From Planctomycetota bacterium (GTDB lineage Bacteria; Planctomycetota; Phycisphaerae; WQYP01), in NCBI GenBank assembly GCA_021798635.1, contig JAJZGH010000294.1, forward strand, positions 1 through 5,379: DNA of 5,379 nt. Direction: 5' to 3'. Numbering within the stretch: position 1 is the first letter of the stretch; every line of letters begins with the position of its first letter. Positions 1-5,379 of the stretch are shown one piece after another. A program made the translations under genes and the position numbers. The notes beneath the pieces are model-generated. The model ran no database searches, was not told the DNA's origin, and saw only the letters and a list, made by a program, of their open reading frames with translations.

Positions 1-250
1 ATGGCTGCTGGATTTAACGGCTATTGCCCTGGCCAAGGATCCCGGCATGGAAAAATTTGCCGGGCGCGTTTCTGATTCCGGGGAGGGGCGTTGGACGGTT
101 GCGGCGGCGATTGATGAATCGGTGCCCGTTCCGGTATTAAGTGCAGCGCTGTACGAGCGGTTCGCGTCACGGGGTGAGGCGGAATTTGCCGATCGGCTCT
201 TATCGGCGATGCGGTATGAATTCGGGGGGCACGTGGAAAAGGGGGCGTGA
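1..250 (+). CDS. gnd: 6-phosphogluconate dehydrogenase (decarboxylating), short type, C-terminal end only
   Basis: Partial gene cut by the left edge; the reading frame uses bases 2-247, with a TGA stop at 248-250, giving 82 residues. The visible part begins WLLDLTA, continues through DSGEGRWTV, then [14 protein letters not shown] and SRGE, and ends near AMRYEFGGH. This series is typical of the C-terminal helical domain of short (about 300-residue) 6-phosphogluconate dehydrogenases, like Bacillus YqeC. The C-terminal tail of the long (about 470-residue) type is absent. The family is cytoplasmic and oxidatively decarboxylates 6-phosphogluconate to ribulose-5-phosphate, making NAD(P)H. The Rossmann domain lies outside the window, so the cofactor cannot be judged. 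The zwf gene follows 51 bp downstream on the same strand, which suits co-transcription of the two oxidative enzymes of the pathway. No terminator hairpin is seen between them. An internal ATG at 47 is not the start, because conserved family sequence continues upstream of it. Confidence 0.9.
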   Translation, partial: WLLDLTAIALAKDPGMEKFAGRVSDSGEGRWTVAAAIDESVPVPVLSAALYERFASRGEAEFADRLLSAMRYEFGGHVEKGA

Positions 251-289
251 GGGGCTTTTTTCGGTTGGCCATGCGGCGGTTATTTTGTC

Positions 290-294
290 AGGAG
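290..294 (+). promoter_or_regulatory. Shine-Dalgarno for the GTG start of zwf
   Basis: AGGAG lies 7 nt before the GTG at 302. The zwf frame is open back to the gnd stop codon at 248-250 with no other ATG, GTG or TTG in it, so this site together with the single possible start codon fixes the start of zwf. Confidence 0.8.
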
Positions 295-301
295 ACGGGC
301 T

Positions 302-1693
302 GTGGTAGATCAAGCGGATGCGTTGGTGTTTTTCGGTGCGACCGGAGACCTGGCGTATAAGAAAATTTTCCCCTCATTGCAGTCCATGATTCGGCATGGG
401 CGCTTGAATATCCCGGTGATCGGTGTGGCCAAACAGGGCTGGAAACTGGAACAGTTCAAGGCGCGGGCTAAGGCGAGTCTGGATGAGCACGGCGGTGGCG
501 CGGATCCGGAAGCACTTAAAAAGCTGTTTTCACTGCTTAAGTATGTGGATGGGGATTATCAATCACCGGAAACATTTCAGGAATTGCGCCGCACGCTTGA
601 TGGGGCAAAACATCCCATGCACTATCTGGCCATTCCACCGAGCATGTTTGCGACCGTTGGCGAAGGCCTGGCAAAATCGCAATGCAATCAAGGTGCACGC
701 ATTGTGGTGGAAAAGCCGTTCGGGCGAAGTCTGGCCTCAGCGCGTGAACTAAATGCCACACTGCAGAAATATTTTCCCGAAGATGCTATTTTTCGTATTG
801 ACCATTATCTGGGCAAGGAACCGGTGCAAAGTCTGTTGTATTCACGGTTTGCCAATGCGGTTTTAGAACCGCTGTGGAACCGCAATTATGTCTCGTCCGT
901 GCAGATCACGATGGCGGAGGAATTCGGCGTGAAAGGGCGGGGGAGTTTTTATGAGCAGACTGGGGCGATACGTGATGTTCTGCAAAATCATATCATGCAG
1001 CTGATCGCGTGCCTGGCGATGGAGCCCCCATCGGGCGAAGGCGAACCCCTGCGTGATGAACGGGCCAAGGCGCTGATGCTGGTTCGCACGCTGACACCAG
1101 CCGATGTGGTGCGGGGGCAATTTGCGGGCTACCTTGATGAGAATGGCGTGGCGAAAGATTCAACGGTGGAAACATTTGCGGCCGTGCGCTTATGGATTGA
1201 TTCCTGGCGCTGGGCGGATGTGCCGTTTTACGTCCGTGTGGGCAAGTGTCTGCCGGTATCATGCACGGAAATTGTTGTGGATTTCAAAAAGCCGCCCCAG
1301 CACGTTTTCCGTGAATCCAGCATCGGGAGCAGCAACCATCTGCGATTTCGGCTAAGCCCGGACGTGGTATTGGCCATGGGCATGCGGGTGAAAAAAGTCG
1401 GCGAGGGCCTGGTAGGCACCAGCGTGGAACTGATCGCCCAGCGGCATCCGCATGATGAAATGGAACCCTACGAGCGGCTGCTGCTGGATGCAGCGTGGGG
1501 GAAAGCGGACTTTTTCGCCCGTGAAGATCAGGTCGAAGAGGCGTGGCGGATTGTTGATCCTATTCTGGGCAACCCGGCACCGGTTGAGGTTTACGCCCCC
1601 GGAACGTGGGGGCCTAAGCAAGCGCAGGATTTGTTGCATCAGGGTTGCACATGGCATGATCCGCGCGATGGGCCGGTAGACCCGGATGCGTAA
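302..1693 (+). CDS. zwf: glucose-6-phosphate dehydrogenase
   Basis: Encodes 463 residues. The protein oxidises glucose-6-phosphate to 6-phosphogluconolactone with reduction of NAD(P)+, the entry step of the oxidative pentose phosphate pathway in the cytoplasm. Visible motifs in order: the nucleotide-binding loop GATGDL (12-17) followed by K21; EKPFG (137-141); the substrate and active-site signature [12 protein letters not shown] (165-176, with D167, H168 and K172); [10 protein letters not shown] (221-230), whose H230 matches the catalytic base histidine of the family; VRVGKCLP (311-318); and a C-terminal YAPGTWGP (431-438). The length is slightly below the usual 480-510. The start is GTG at 302 with AGGAG 7 nt upstream. 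K44 in GVAK sits where many NADP-specific family members have an arginine that contacts the 2'-phosphate, so coenzyme preference is uncertain. It follows gnd by 51 bp; tal comes after a 164-bp gap. No frameshift or missing core motif is seen. Confidence 0.97.
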   Translation: MVDQADALVFFGATGDLAYKKIFPSLQSMIRHGRLNIPVIGVAKQGWKLEQFKARAKASLDEHGGGADPEALKKLFSLLKYVDGDYQSPETFQELRRTLDGAKHPMHYLAIPPSMFATVGEGLAKSQCNQGARIVVEKPFGRSLASARELNATLQKYFPEDAIFRIDHYLGKEPVQSLLYSRFANAVLEPLWNRNYVSSVQITMAEEFGVKGRGSFYEQTGAIRDVLQNHIMQLIACLAMEPPSGEGEPLRDERAKALMLVRTLTPADVVRGQFAGYLDENGVAKDSTVETFAAVRLWIDSWRWADVPFYVRVGKCLPVSCTEIVVDFKKPPQHVFRESSIGSSNHLRFRLSPDVVLAMGMRVKKVGEGLVGTSVELIAQRHPHDEMEPYERLLLDAAWGKADFFAREDQVEEAWRIVDPILGNPAPVEVYAPGTWGPKQAQDLLHQGCTWHDPRDGPVDPDA

Positions 1694-1706
1694 GCGGAAT
1701 TGCTTT

Positions 1707-1736
1707 TGTGGGATAAAAAAGTGTGGGATAAAAAAA
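1707..1736. repeat. Tandem direct repeat of TGTGGGATAAAAAA (two copies)
   Basis: Two identical 14-bp copies, 1707-1720 and 1722-1735, lie with a 15-bp period just after the zwf stop codon; the second has one more A at 1736. Each copy ends in an A-tract. The pair lies directly upstream of a candidate promoter for tal, where an UP-like element or activator sites could sit. It could equally be a local slippage duplication in non-coding DNA. The repeat is seen directly; a function is not. Confidence 0.85.
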
Positions 1737-1737
1737 G

Positions 1738-1766
1738 TTTCCCTGGAATTGGTGCGGTGATAGAAT
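1738..1766 (+). promoter_or_regulatory. Candidate sigma70-type promoter for tal (extended -10)
   Basis: TAGAAT at 1761-1766 matches TATAAT at five of six positions and is preceded by TGA at 1758-1760, which gives the TGn extended -10 motif. The region 16-17 bp upstream (TTTCCC at 1738-1743 or TTCCCT at 1739-1744) matches TTGACA at only three positions, which is weak but tolerable with an extended -10. Transcription would begin near 1773, leaving a leader of about 85 nt before tal. The call rests on consensus matching by eye. Confidence 0.42.
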
Positions 1767-1783
1767 AAGGACATGCGGTTGAA

Positions 1784-1791
1784 TGACGTCA
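1784..1791. promoter_or_regulatory. TGACGTCA palindrome in the tal leader
   Basis: This is a perfect 8-bp palindrome about 11-18 bp downstream of the predicted transcription start, a place where a bound repressor could block RNA polymerase. No regulator is assigned, and an 8-bp palindrome can arise by chance. Confidence 0.25.
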
Positions 1792-1792
1792 C

Positions 1793-1839
1793 AGCCGATC
1801 TTCATTCAAACTGCCGATTCGGCGTAAAAACACTCGGCT
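1793..1839. repeat. Cluster of GCCGA / TCGGC inverted elements in the tal leader
   Basis: Four copies of one 5-mer lie within 47 bp: GCCGA at 1794-1798 and 1813-1817, and its complement TCGGC at 1819-1823 and 1834-1838. The inner pair forms a perfect 11-bp interrupted palindrome (1813-1823). The outer pair extends to AGCCGA (1793-1798) and TCGGCT (1834-1839), six matched bases. The elements could form alternative RNA pairings or be operator half-sites. They end 6 nt before the tal Shine-Dalgarno (AAAGG, 1846-1850). Confidence 0.5.
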
Positions 1840-1857
1840 CTTTGTAAAGGTGCAAAA

Positions 1858-2964
1858 ATGATTACAGACAAAACATCATCGCCCACAGGCCTGCTTCACA
1901 GCATGGGGCAAAGCTTATGGTTGGACAACATCACACGAAAGCTCCTTACCAGCGGTACGCTCAAGCAGTACATCACGGAGTTGTCGGTCACAGGGCTTAC
2001 CAGCAATCCGACCATTTTTGATCACGCCATCAGCAAATATGATTTTTATGATACCGCCATCCGGACGGCGCATGACGGGGGCACGACCTCGCCGGAATCC
2101 ATTTTCTTCAGTTTAGCCATTGAAGATTTACAGGGTGCGGCCGATTTATTTCGACCGGTTTATGATAAGACGTTGGGTGTGGATGGCTTTGTGTCGCTGG
2201 AAGTTTCTCCGCTGCTGGCTTACGACACCGCTGGAACGCTGGCGGCGGCTAAGGAACTTTTCAGCCGGGCCAAGCGTCCCAATTTATTTATAAAAATTCC
2301 CGGTACAACCGAAGGCCTTCCGGCCATTGAAGAAGCGATTTTCAGCGGAATACCAGTCAATGTCACCTTGCTGTTTTCACCGCAGCAATATCTGGCCGCG
2401 GCGCAGGCCTATACGCGCGGCATTCAGCGGCGCATTGCCGCGAAGCTCAATCCACGCGTGGCGTCCGTGGCGTCGGTGTTTATAAGCCGCTGGGACAAAG
2501 CCATCATGGGCAAAGGGCCTGAAGCGCTGCGTAATAAACTTGGTGTCGCGGTGGGATACAAAATTTACAAAGCCTATCGGGACTTGCTGGGCGGGGAAGA
2601 ATGGAAAAAACTGCTGGCACAGGGTGCCACGCCGCAACGACTGCTCTGGGCCAGTACGGGAACCAAAGACCCGTCGGCCCCCGATACGTTTTACATCACC
2701 GCACTGGCCGCACCGGATACGGTGAACACCATGCCCGAGGAAACACTTCTGGCATTTGCCAATCACGGCAAGATCGGATCGCCTATGACCACTGATGTGA
2801 CGGAGGCCGACAAGATTATCCAGCAGGCGGCGCAGGCGGGATTTACGGTTGATAAGCTGGCGGCACAGTTGCAGAAGGAAGGAGCCGAGTCCTTTGTTAA
2901 ATCATGGAATGATTTGTTGAAGGTCGTGGGTCAGAAGAGTTCCGCGCTTGCCGCAGCGTCTTGA
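1858..2964 (+). CDS. tal: transaldolase
   Basis: Encodes 368 residues of the longer bacterial transaldolase type (mycobacterial/cyanobacterial style). The enzyme moves a dihydroxyacetone unit between sedoheptulose-7-P and glyceraldehyde-3-P, giving erythrose-4-P and fructose-6-P, through a lysine Schiff base. Visible landmarks: SLWLDN with D23; TGLTSNPTIF with N50; VSLEVSP with E115; LFIKIPGT with the Schiff-base lysine K146; NVTLLFSP with T170; FISRWDK with R211; and ASTGTKDP (265-272). By eye these match E. coli TalB residues D17, N35, E96, K132, T156 and R181 in order. The start is ATG 1858, with AAAGG at 1846-1850, 7 nt upstream. It follows the only sizeable gap in the window, which carries a promoter candidate, and pgi begins 33 bp after its stop, so tal probably heads a tal-pgi transcript. 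Tal and Pgi occur as one fused protein in some bacteria; here they are separated by two in-frame stops (2962 and 2992). Confidence 0.96.
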   Translation: MITDKTSSPTGLLHSMGQSLWLDNITRKLLTSGTLKQYITELSVTGLTSNPTIFDHAISKYDFYDTAIRTAHDGGTTSPESIFFSLAIEDLQGAADLFRPVYDKTLGVDGFVSLEVSPLLAYDTAGTLAAAKELFSRAKRPNLFIKIPGTTEGLPAIEEAIFSGIPVNVTLLFSPQQYLAAAQAYTRGIQRRIAAKLNPRVASVASVFISRWDKAIMGKGPEALRNKLGVAVGYKIYKAYRDLLGGEEWKKLLAQGATPQRLLWASTGTKDPSAPDTFYITALAAPDTVNTMPEETLLAFANHGKIGSPMTTDVTEADKIIQQAAQAGFTVDKLAAQLQKEGAESFVKSWNDLLKVVGQKSSALAAAS

Positions 2965-2997
2965 ATTTTCATCATGCAACCTTTTATGGAGTAACCC

Positions 2998-4659
2998 ATG
3001 TCCGCATCGAGCGCCCCATCCGTTGATCCTAAAATGGCCGTCCCTCTGACCAGCCGACCGGCATTTCAATCACTGTCCAAGCATTTTGAAACCGCCAGTG
3101 CGCTGCATCTTCGGGATCTGTTTACCGCGGATCCGGGGCGTGCGGAAAAATTTACCGCAGAAGCCGCGGGATTATTTTTGGATTATTCAAAAAATCGGAT
3201 CACCGATGAGACGCTTACGCTGTTGCTGGATTTGGCGCGGCAATCGGGCGTTCAGGAACATATCGCGGCGATGTTTGCCGGTGAAAAAATCAATATCACG
3301 GAGAATCGTTCCGTGCTGCACGTGGCCCTGCGATCGGCACGTACCGACAGTTATCTTTCCGATGGGCATAATGTTGTGCCTGAGGTACATGAAGTGCTCA
3401 ACCGCATGGCGGCATTTGCCAGCCGGGTGCGGTCCGGGGAATGGAAGGGGTTTACCGGAAAGCCCATACGCAATGTGGTCAATATTGGCATTGGCGGATC
3501 GGATCTTGGCCCGGTGATGGCGTATGAGGCGTTACGGCATTATTCGCGGCGGGAAATGACGTTCCGTTTTGTGTCCAACATTGATGGGACGGATTTTGCC
3601 GAGGCCACACATGATCTGTCACCGGATGAAACGCTGTTTATTATTTCCTCTAAAACATTTACCACGCTTGAAACCATGACCAACGCCCATACCGCCCGGG
3701 ATTGGCTGCTGGCCGCCGCCAAAGATCCGGCGCATACCGCCAAGCATTTTGTCGCCGTTTCCACAAACGCCACCGAAGTGACGGCCTTCGGCATTGATAC
3801 TGCCAATATGTTCGGATTCTGGGACTGGGTAGGCGGCCGGTATTCCATGGATTCGGCGATCGGCTTATCCACGATGCTGGCGGTGGGGCCGGAGAATTTC
3901 ACGCGGCTGCTTTCCGGGTTTCGCGCTATGGATACGCATTTCCGCACGGCACCGTTGGAACGCAATATGCCGGTTATCATGGGGCTTTTATCGGTCTGGT
4001 ATAACAATTTCTTTGGTGCCCAGACCGTGGCCGTTTTGCCGTATGATCAATATCTCAAACGGTTCCCGGCCTATCTGCAGCAGCTTACCATGGAATCCAA
4101 CGGCAAGAGCGTCACCCTATCAGGACAACGGGTGGATTATGAAACCGGGCCTATTTTCTGGGGTGAGCCGGGAACCAATGGCCAGCATTCTTTTTATCAG
4201 TTGATCCATCAGGGCACCAAGTTAATCCCCTGCGATTTCATCGGTTTTGCGCAGTCACTGAATCCTCTGGGAAATCATCATGATCTGCTGATGGCCAATG
4301 TATTTGCGCAGGCTGAGGCTCTGGCCTTTGGAAAAACCGAGGCCCAGGTCCGGCAGGAAGGGACGGTGGAATGGCTGATTCCGCACCGGACCTTTGACGG
4401 CAATCGCCCCAGCAATGTCATTCTGGCCAAAGAGTTGACACCGGAAATTCTGGGGGCGCTGGTGGCGCTTTATGAACATTCGGTATTTACGCAGGGCGTC
4501 ATATTTTCCGTTGATTCGTTTGATCAGTGGGGGGTGGAGCTGGGAAAAGTTCTGGCGAAAAAAATTGCCGCGGAATTGGCGGCCACGGATGATTCCGGTT
4601 TGAAACATGACAGTTCCACCAACGCTTTGATGCGCCGCTATCGGCATGACAAAGCCTGA
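2998..4659 (+). CDS. pgi: glucose-6-phosphate isomerase
   Basis: Encodes 553 residues, close to the usual 545-560 for the large phosphoglucose isomerase family. It interconverts glucose-6-phosphate and fructose-6-phosphate in the cytoplasm. Motifs in order: [11 protein letters not shown] (162-172); the phosphate-binding SSKTFTT (217-223); [13 protein letters not shown] (277-289, a family signature with R281); MESNGK (365-370) with catalytic base E366; [11 protein letters not shown] (392-402) with H397; and the second signature [10 protein letters not shown] (508-517) with K517. E366, H397 and K517 correspond to the catalytic Glu, His and Lys of the family. The start is ATG 2998, with GGAG at 2988-2991 six nt upstream. 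The first 20 or so residues are Ser/Pro/Ala-rich and poorly conserved in character, with no signal peptide. It lies 33 bp after tal and 42 bp before the DUF2090 gene, consistent with one transcript. Together with Tal it can return pentose-phosphate carbon to glucose-6-P for Zwf. Confidence 0.98.
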   Translation: MSASSAPSVDPKMAVPLTSRPAFQSLSKHFETASALHLRDLFTADPGRAEKFTAEAAGLFLDYSKNRITDETLTLLLDLARQSGVQEHIAAMFAGEKINITENRSVLHVALRSARTDSYLSDGHNVVPEVHEVLNRMAAFASRVRSGEWKGFTGKPIRNVVNIGIGGSDLGPVMAYEALRHYSRREMTFRFVSNIDGTDFAEATHDLSPDETLFIISSKTFTTLETMTNAHTARDWLLAAAKDPAHTAKHFVAVSTNATEVTAFGIDTANMFGFWDWVGGRYSMDSAIGLSTMLAVGPENFTRLLSGFRAMDTHFRTAPLERNMPVIMGLLSVWYNNFFGAQTVAVLPYDQYLKRFPAYLQQLTMESNGKSVTLSGQRVDYETGPIFWGEPGTNGQHSFYQLIHQGTKLIPCDFIGFAQSLNPLGNHHDLLMANVFAQAEALAFGKTEAQVRQEGTVEWLIPHRTFDGNRPSNVILAKELTPEILGALVALYEHSVFTQGVIFSVDSFDQWGVELGKVLAKKIAAELAATDDSGLKHDSSTNALMRRYRHDKA

Positions 4660-4666
4660 TGGAACA

Positions 4667-4683
4667 CGCAGGCCTGCCCTGCG
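4667..4683 (+). other. Intercistronic stem-loop between pgi and the DUF2090 gene
   Basis: CGCAGG (4667-4672) is the exact reverse complement of CCTGCG (4678-4683), giving a 6-bp GC-rich stem with a 5-nt loop. A 10-bp palindrome GCAGGCCTGC (4668-4677) overlaps it as an alternative fold. No T-run follows, so it is not a typical intrinsic terminator. It ends 6 nt before the next Shine-Dalgarno and could affect mRNA processing, stability or relative expression. That role is an inference. Confidence 0.5.
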
Positions 4684-4689
4684 CTTAAC

Positions 4690-4694
4690 AGGAG
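4690..4694 (+). promoter_or_regulatory. Shine-Dalgarno deciding the start of the DUF2090 gene
   Basis: AGGAG lies 7 nt before ATG 4702 and 10 nt before the adjacent in-frame ATG 4705. The spacing favours 4702. Another ATG at 4697 reads into a stop after two codons and is not used. Confidence 0.7.
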
Positions 4695-4701
4695 AAATGC
4701 C

Positions 4702-5379
4702 ATGATGGGTGGTTACGACAAACGCCTTTATATTCTGCCATTTGATCATCGGCATTCCTATGGATCTGAAGTTTTTGGTTACCACGAACCTATGACGCCC
4801 GATCAGATTGATGATATCGCCCAGAGCAAAGCTGTTATTTACGGCGGCTTCAAAGCGGCGATCGCGGCGGGCGTCCCGGCGGAAAAGGCCGGCCTGCTGG
4901 TGGATGAGGAATTTGGTACTGCCATCCTTGAAGAAGCTCGCGCGCACGGGTTTATCACCTGTTTATCCACGGAAAAAAGCGGGCAGCATGATTTTGATTT
5001 TGAATATGGTTCATCATTTAAGGAGCATATTGAAAAATTTAATCCGACGTTTGCCAAAGTTCTGGTGCGGTACAATCCGCAGGGCGATGCGGCCCTCAAT
5101 GCGGTACAGGCCCAGCGGTTGAAGGCGCTTTCGGATTATTTAGCGCAAAGCAAACGCCATTTCATGTTTGAACTGCTGGTGCCCGCGGAAAAGTCGCAAC
5201 TTCAGCAGGTGGCAGGGGATGTTCACGCGTATGATCTTAAGCTGCGGCCGGGACTGATGAAGCAGGCCATTGAGGAACTGCAAAATCGCGGGGTAGAGCC
5301 GGATGTCTGGAAAATTGAAGGCCTGGACCGGAGCGAAGACTGTAAAACCATTGCGGCGACAGCCCGGCGCAACGGTCGG
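4702..5379 (+). CDS. DUF2090-family, class-I-aldolase-like protein (3' end outside window)
   Basis: 226 residues are visible with no stop; full-length relatives are about 300 or more. The sequence matches my recollection of DUF2090, the domain found alone or as the C-terminal part of some IolC proteins and annotated as a 2-deoxy-5-keto-gluconate-6-phosphate aldolase-like domain. Segments that look like successive TIM-barrel strands: LYILPFDHR (9-17), GLLVDEEFG (64-72), STEKSG (89-94), AKVLVRYNP (118-126), FMFELLVP (154-161), AYDLKLRPG (177-185) and DVWKIEGL (201-208). The order resembles LacD (tagatose-bisphosphate aldolase), which suggests K204 as Schiff-base lysine, with D15 and E157 nearby in the site. 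This is inference from pattern. It has no signal peptide or membrane segment, so it is cytoplasmic. Start ATG 4702 has AGGAG 7 nt upstream. The position 42 bp after pgi suggests a sugar-phosphate substrate. The substrate is not known, and no inositol-catabolism gene is visible nearby. Confidence 0.8.
   Translation, partial: MMGGYDKRLYILPFDHRHSYGSEVFGYHEPMTPDQIDDIAQSKAVIYGGFKAAIAAGVPAEKAGLLVDEEFGTAILEEARAHGFITCLSTEKSGQHDFDFEYGSSFKEHIEKFNPTFAKVLVRYNPQGDAALNAVQAQRLKALSDYLAQSKRHFMFELLVPAEKSQLQQVAGDVHAYDLKLRPGLMKQAIEELQNRGVEPDVWKIEGLDRSEDCKTIAATARRNGR

Noticed and set aside
47..250. A separate small gene starting at ATG 47
   Set aside because: The frame is open to the left edge and the residues before the ATG (WLLDLTA...) belong to the same conserved C-terminal domain of 6-phosphogluconate dehydrogenase.
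251..260. GGGGCTTTTTT after gnd as a possible intrinsic terminator
   Set aside because: The preceding bases are G-rich with no complementary C-rich arm, so no stem forms before the T-run.
1352..1792. A 146-codon open frame on the - strand over the end of zwf and the zwf-tal gap
   Set aside because: Its start lies in non-coding DNA, most of it is antisense to conserved zwf sequence, and no motif is recognised.
1773..1847. A 24-codon ORF in the tal leader, starting at the predicted transcription start, with a stop that overlaps the tal Shine-Dalgarno
   Set aside because: It would have to be leaderless, since the only AAGGA is 1 nt from the ATG. The peptide has no run of a regulatory amino acid, and the transcription start is itself only predicted. 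It could be revisited if ribosome profiling shows translation.
3540..4007. A 155-codon open frame on the - strand inside pgi
   Set aside because: It is wholly antisense to the catalytic core of pgi, has no recognisable motif, and is explained by codon bias of the + strand gene.
4659..4688. A nine-codon ORF whose ATG overlaps the pgi stop (TGATG)
   Set aside because: There is no Shine-Dalgarno, it is very short, and it lies over the stem-loop. The real downstream start has its own good site at 4690-4694.
4255..4947. A 230-codon open frame on the - strand across the end of pgi and the start of the DUF2090 gene
   Set aside because: It overlaps two genes with clear family motifs on the + strand, its translation is Arg/His/Gln-rich with no recognisable motif, and it reads through the intergenic hairpin. 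It is a shadow frame.
1..5379. A mobile element, defence system, CRISPR array or other exotic locus
   Set aside because: All long frames are explained by core sugar-phosphate enzymes or their shadows. There are no terminal inverted repeats, transposase or integrase motifs, or spaced repeat arrays.

Overview
The window is a stretch of bacterial chromosome read entirely on the + strand. It carries five consecutive central carbon metabolism genes: the 3' end of a short-type 6-phosphogluconate dehydrogenase (gnd), a complete glucose-6-phosphate dehydrogenase (zwf), a complete transaldolase (tal), a complete glucose-6-phosphate isomerase (pgi), and the 5' part of a DUF2090-family, class-I-aldolase-like protein that runs off the right edge. 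No tRNA, rRNA, CRISPR array, insertion sequence or phage-like gene is visible.

Layout: gnd ends at 250 and zwf starts 51 bp later at a GTG with a good Shine-Dalgarno. A 164-bp gap (1694-1857) between zwf and tal is the only sizeable intergenic region. It holds a tandem 14-bp repeat with A-tracts, an extended -10 promoter candidate, a TGACGTCA palindrome and a cluster of GCCGA/TCGGC elements. tal, pgi and the DUF2090 gene follow with gaps of 33 and 42 bp, each with its own Shine-Dalgarno. The last gap contains a perfect 6-bp stem-loop. The likely reading is two transcription blocks, gnd-zwf (upstream start outside the window) and tal-pgi-DUF2090, possibly with readthrough between them, because no intrinsic terminator is visible after zwf.

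Function: Zwf and Gnd make up the oxidative pentose phosphate branch (the 6-phosphogluconolactonase step is not in the window). Tal returns carbon from sedoheptulose-7-P and glyceraldehyde-3-P to fructose-6-P and erythrose-4-P. Pgi converts fructose-6-P to glucose-6-P, so carbon can re-enter at Zwf. Together they could run a cyclic NAD(P)H-producing pentose phosphate pathway. The DUF2090 protein has a set of residues that lines up by eye with LacD-type class I aldolases, so a sugar-phosphate aldolase role is plausible but its substrate is unknown.

Organism: base composition is moderately GC-rich, and translation is by ordinary Shine-Dalgarno with the standard code. The short Gnd, the GVAK-type Zwf, the adjacency of tal and pgi, and a stand-alone DUF2090 protein are reminiscent of Planctomycetota or Acidobacteriota. 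This is an impression from protein style, not a demonstrated placement. The region is mostly ordinary metabolism; the DUF2090 gene is the least understood part.
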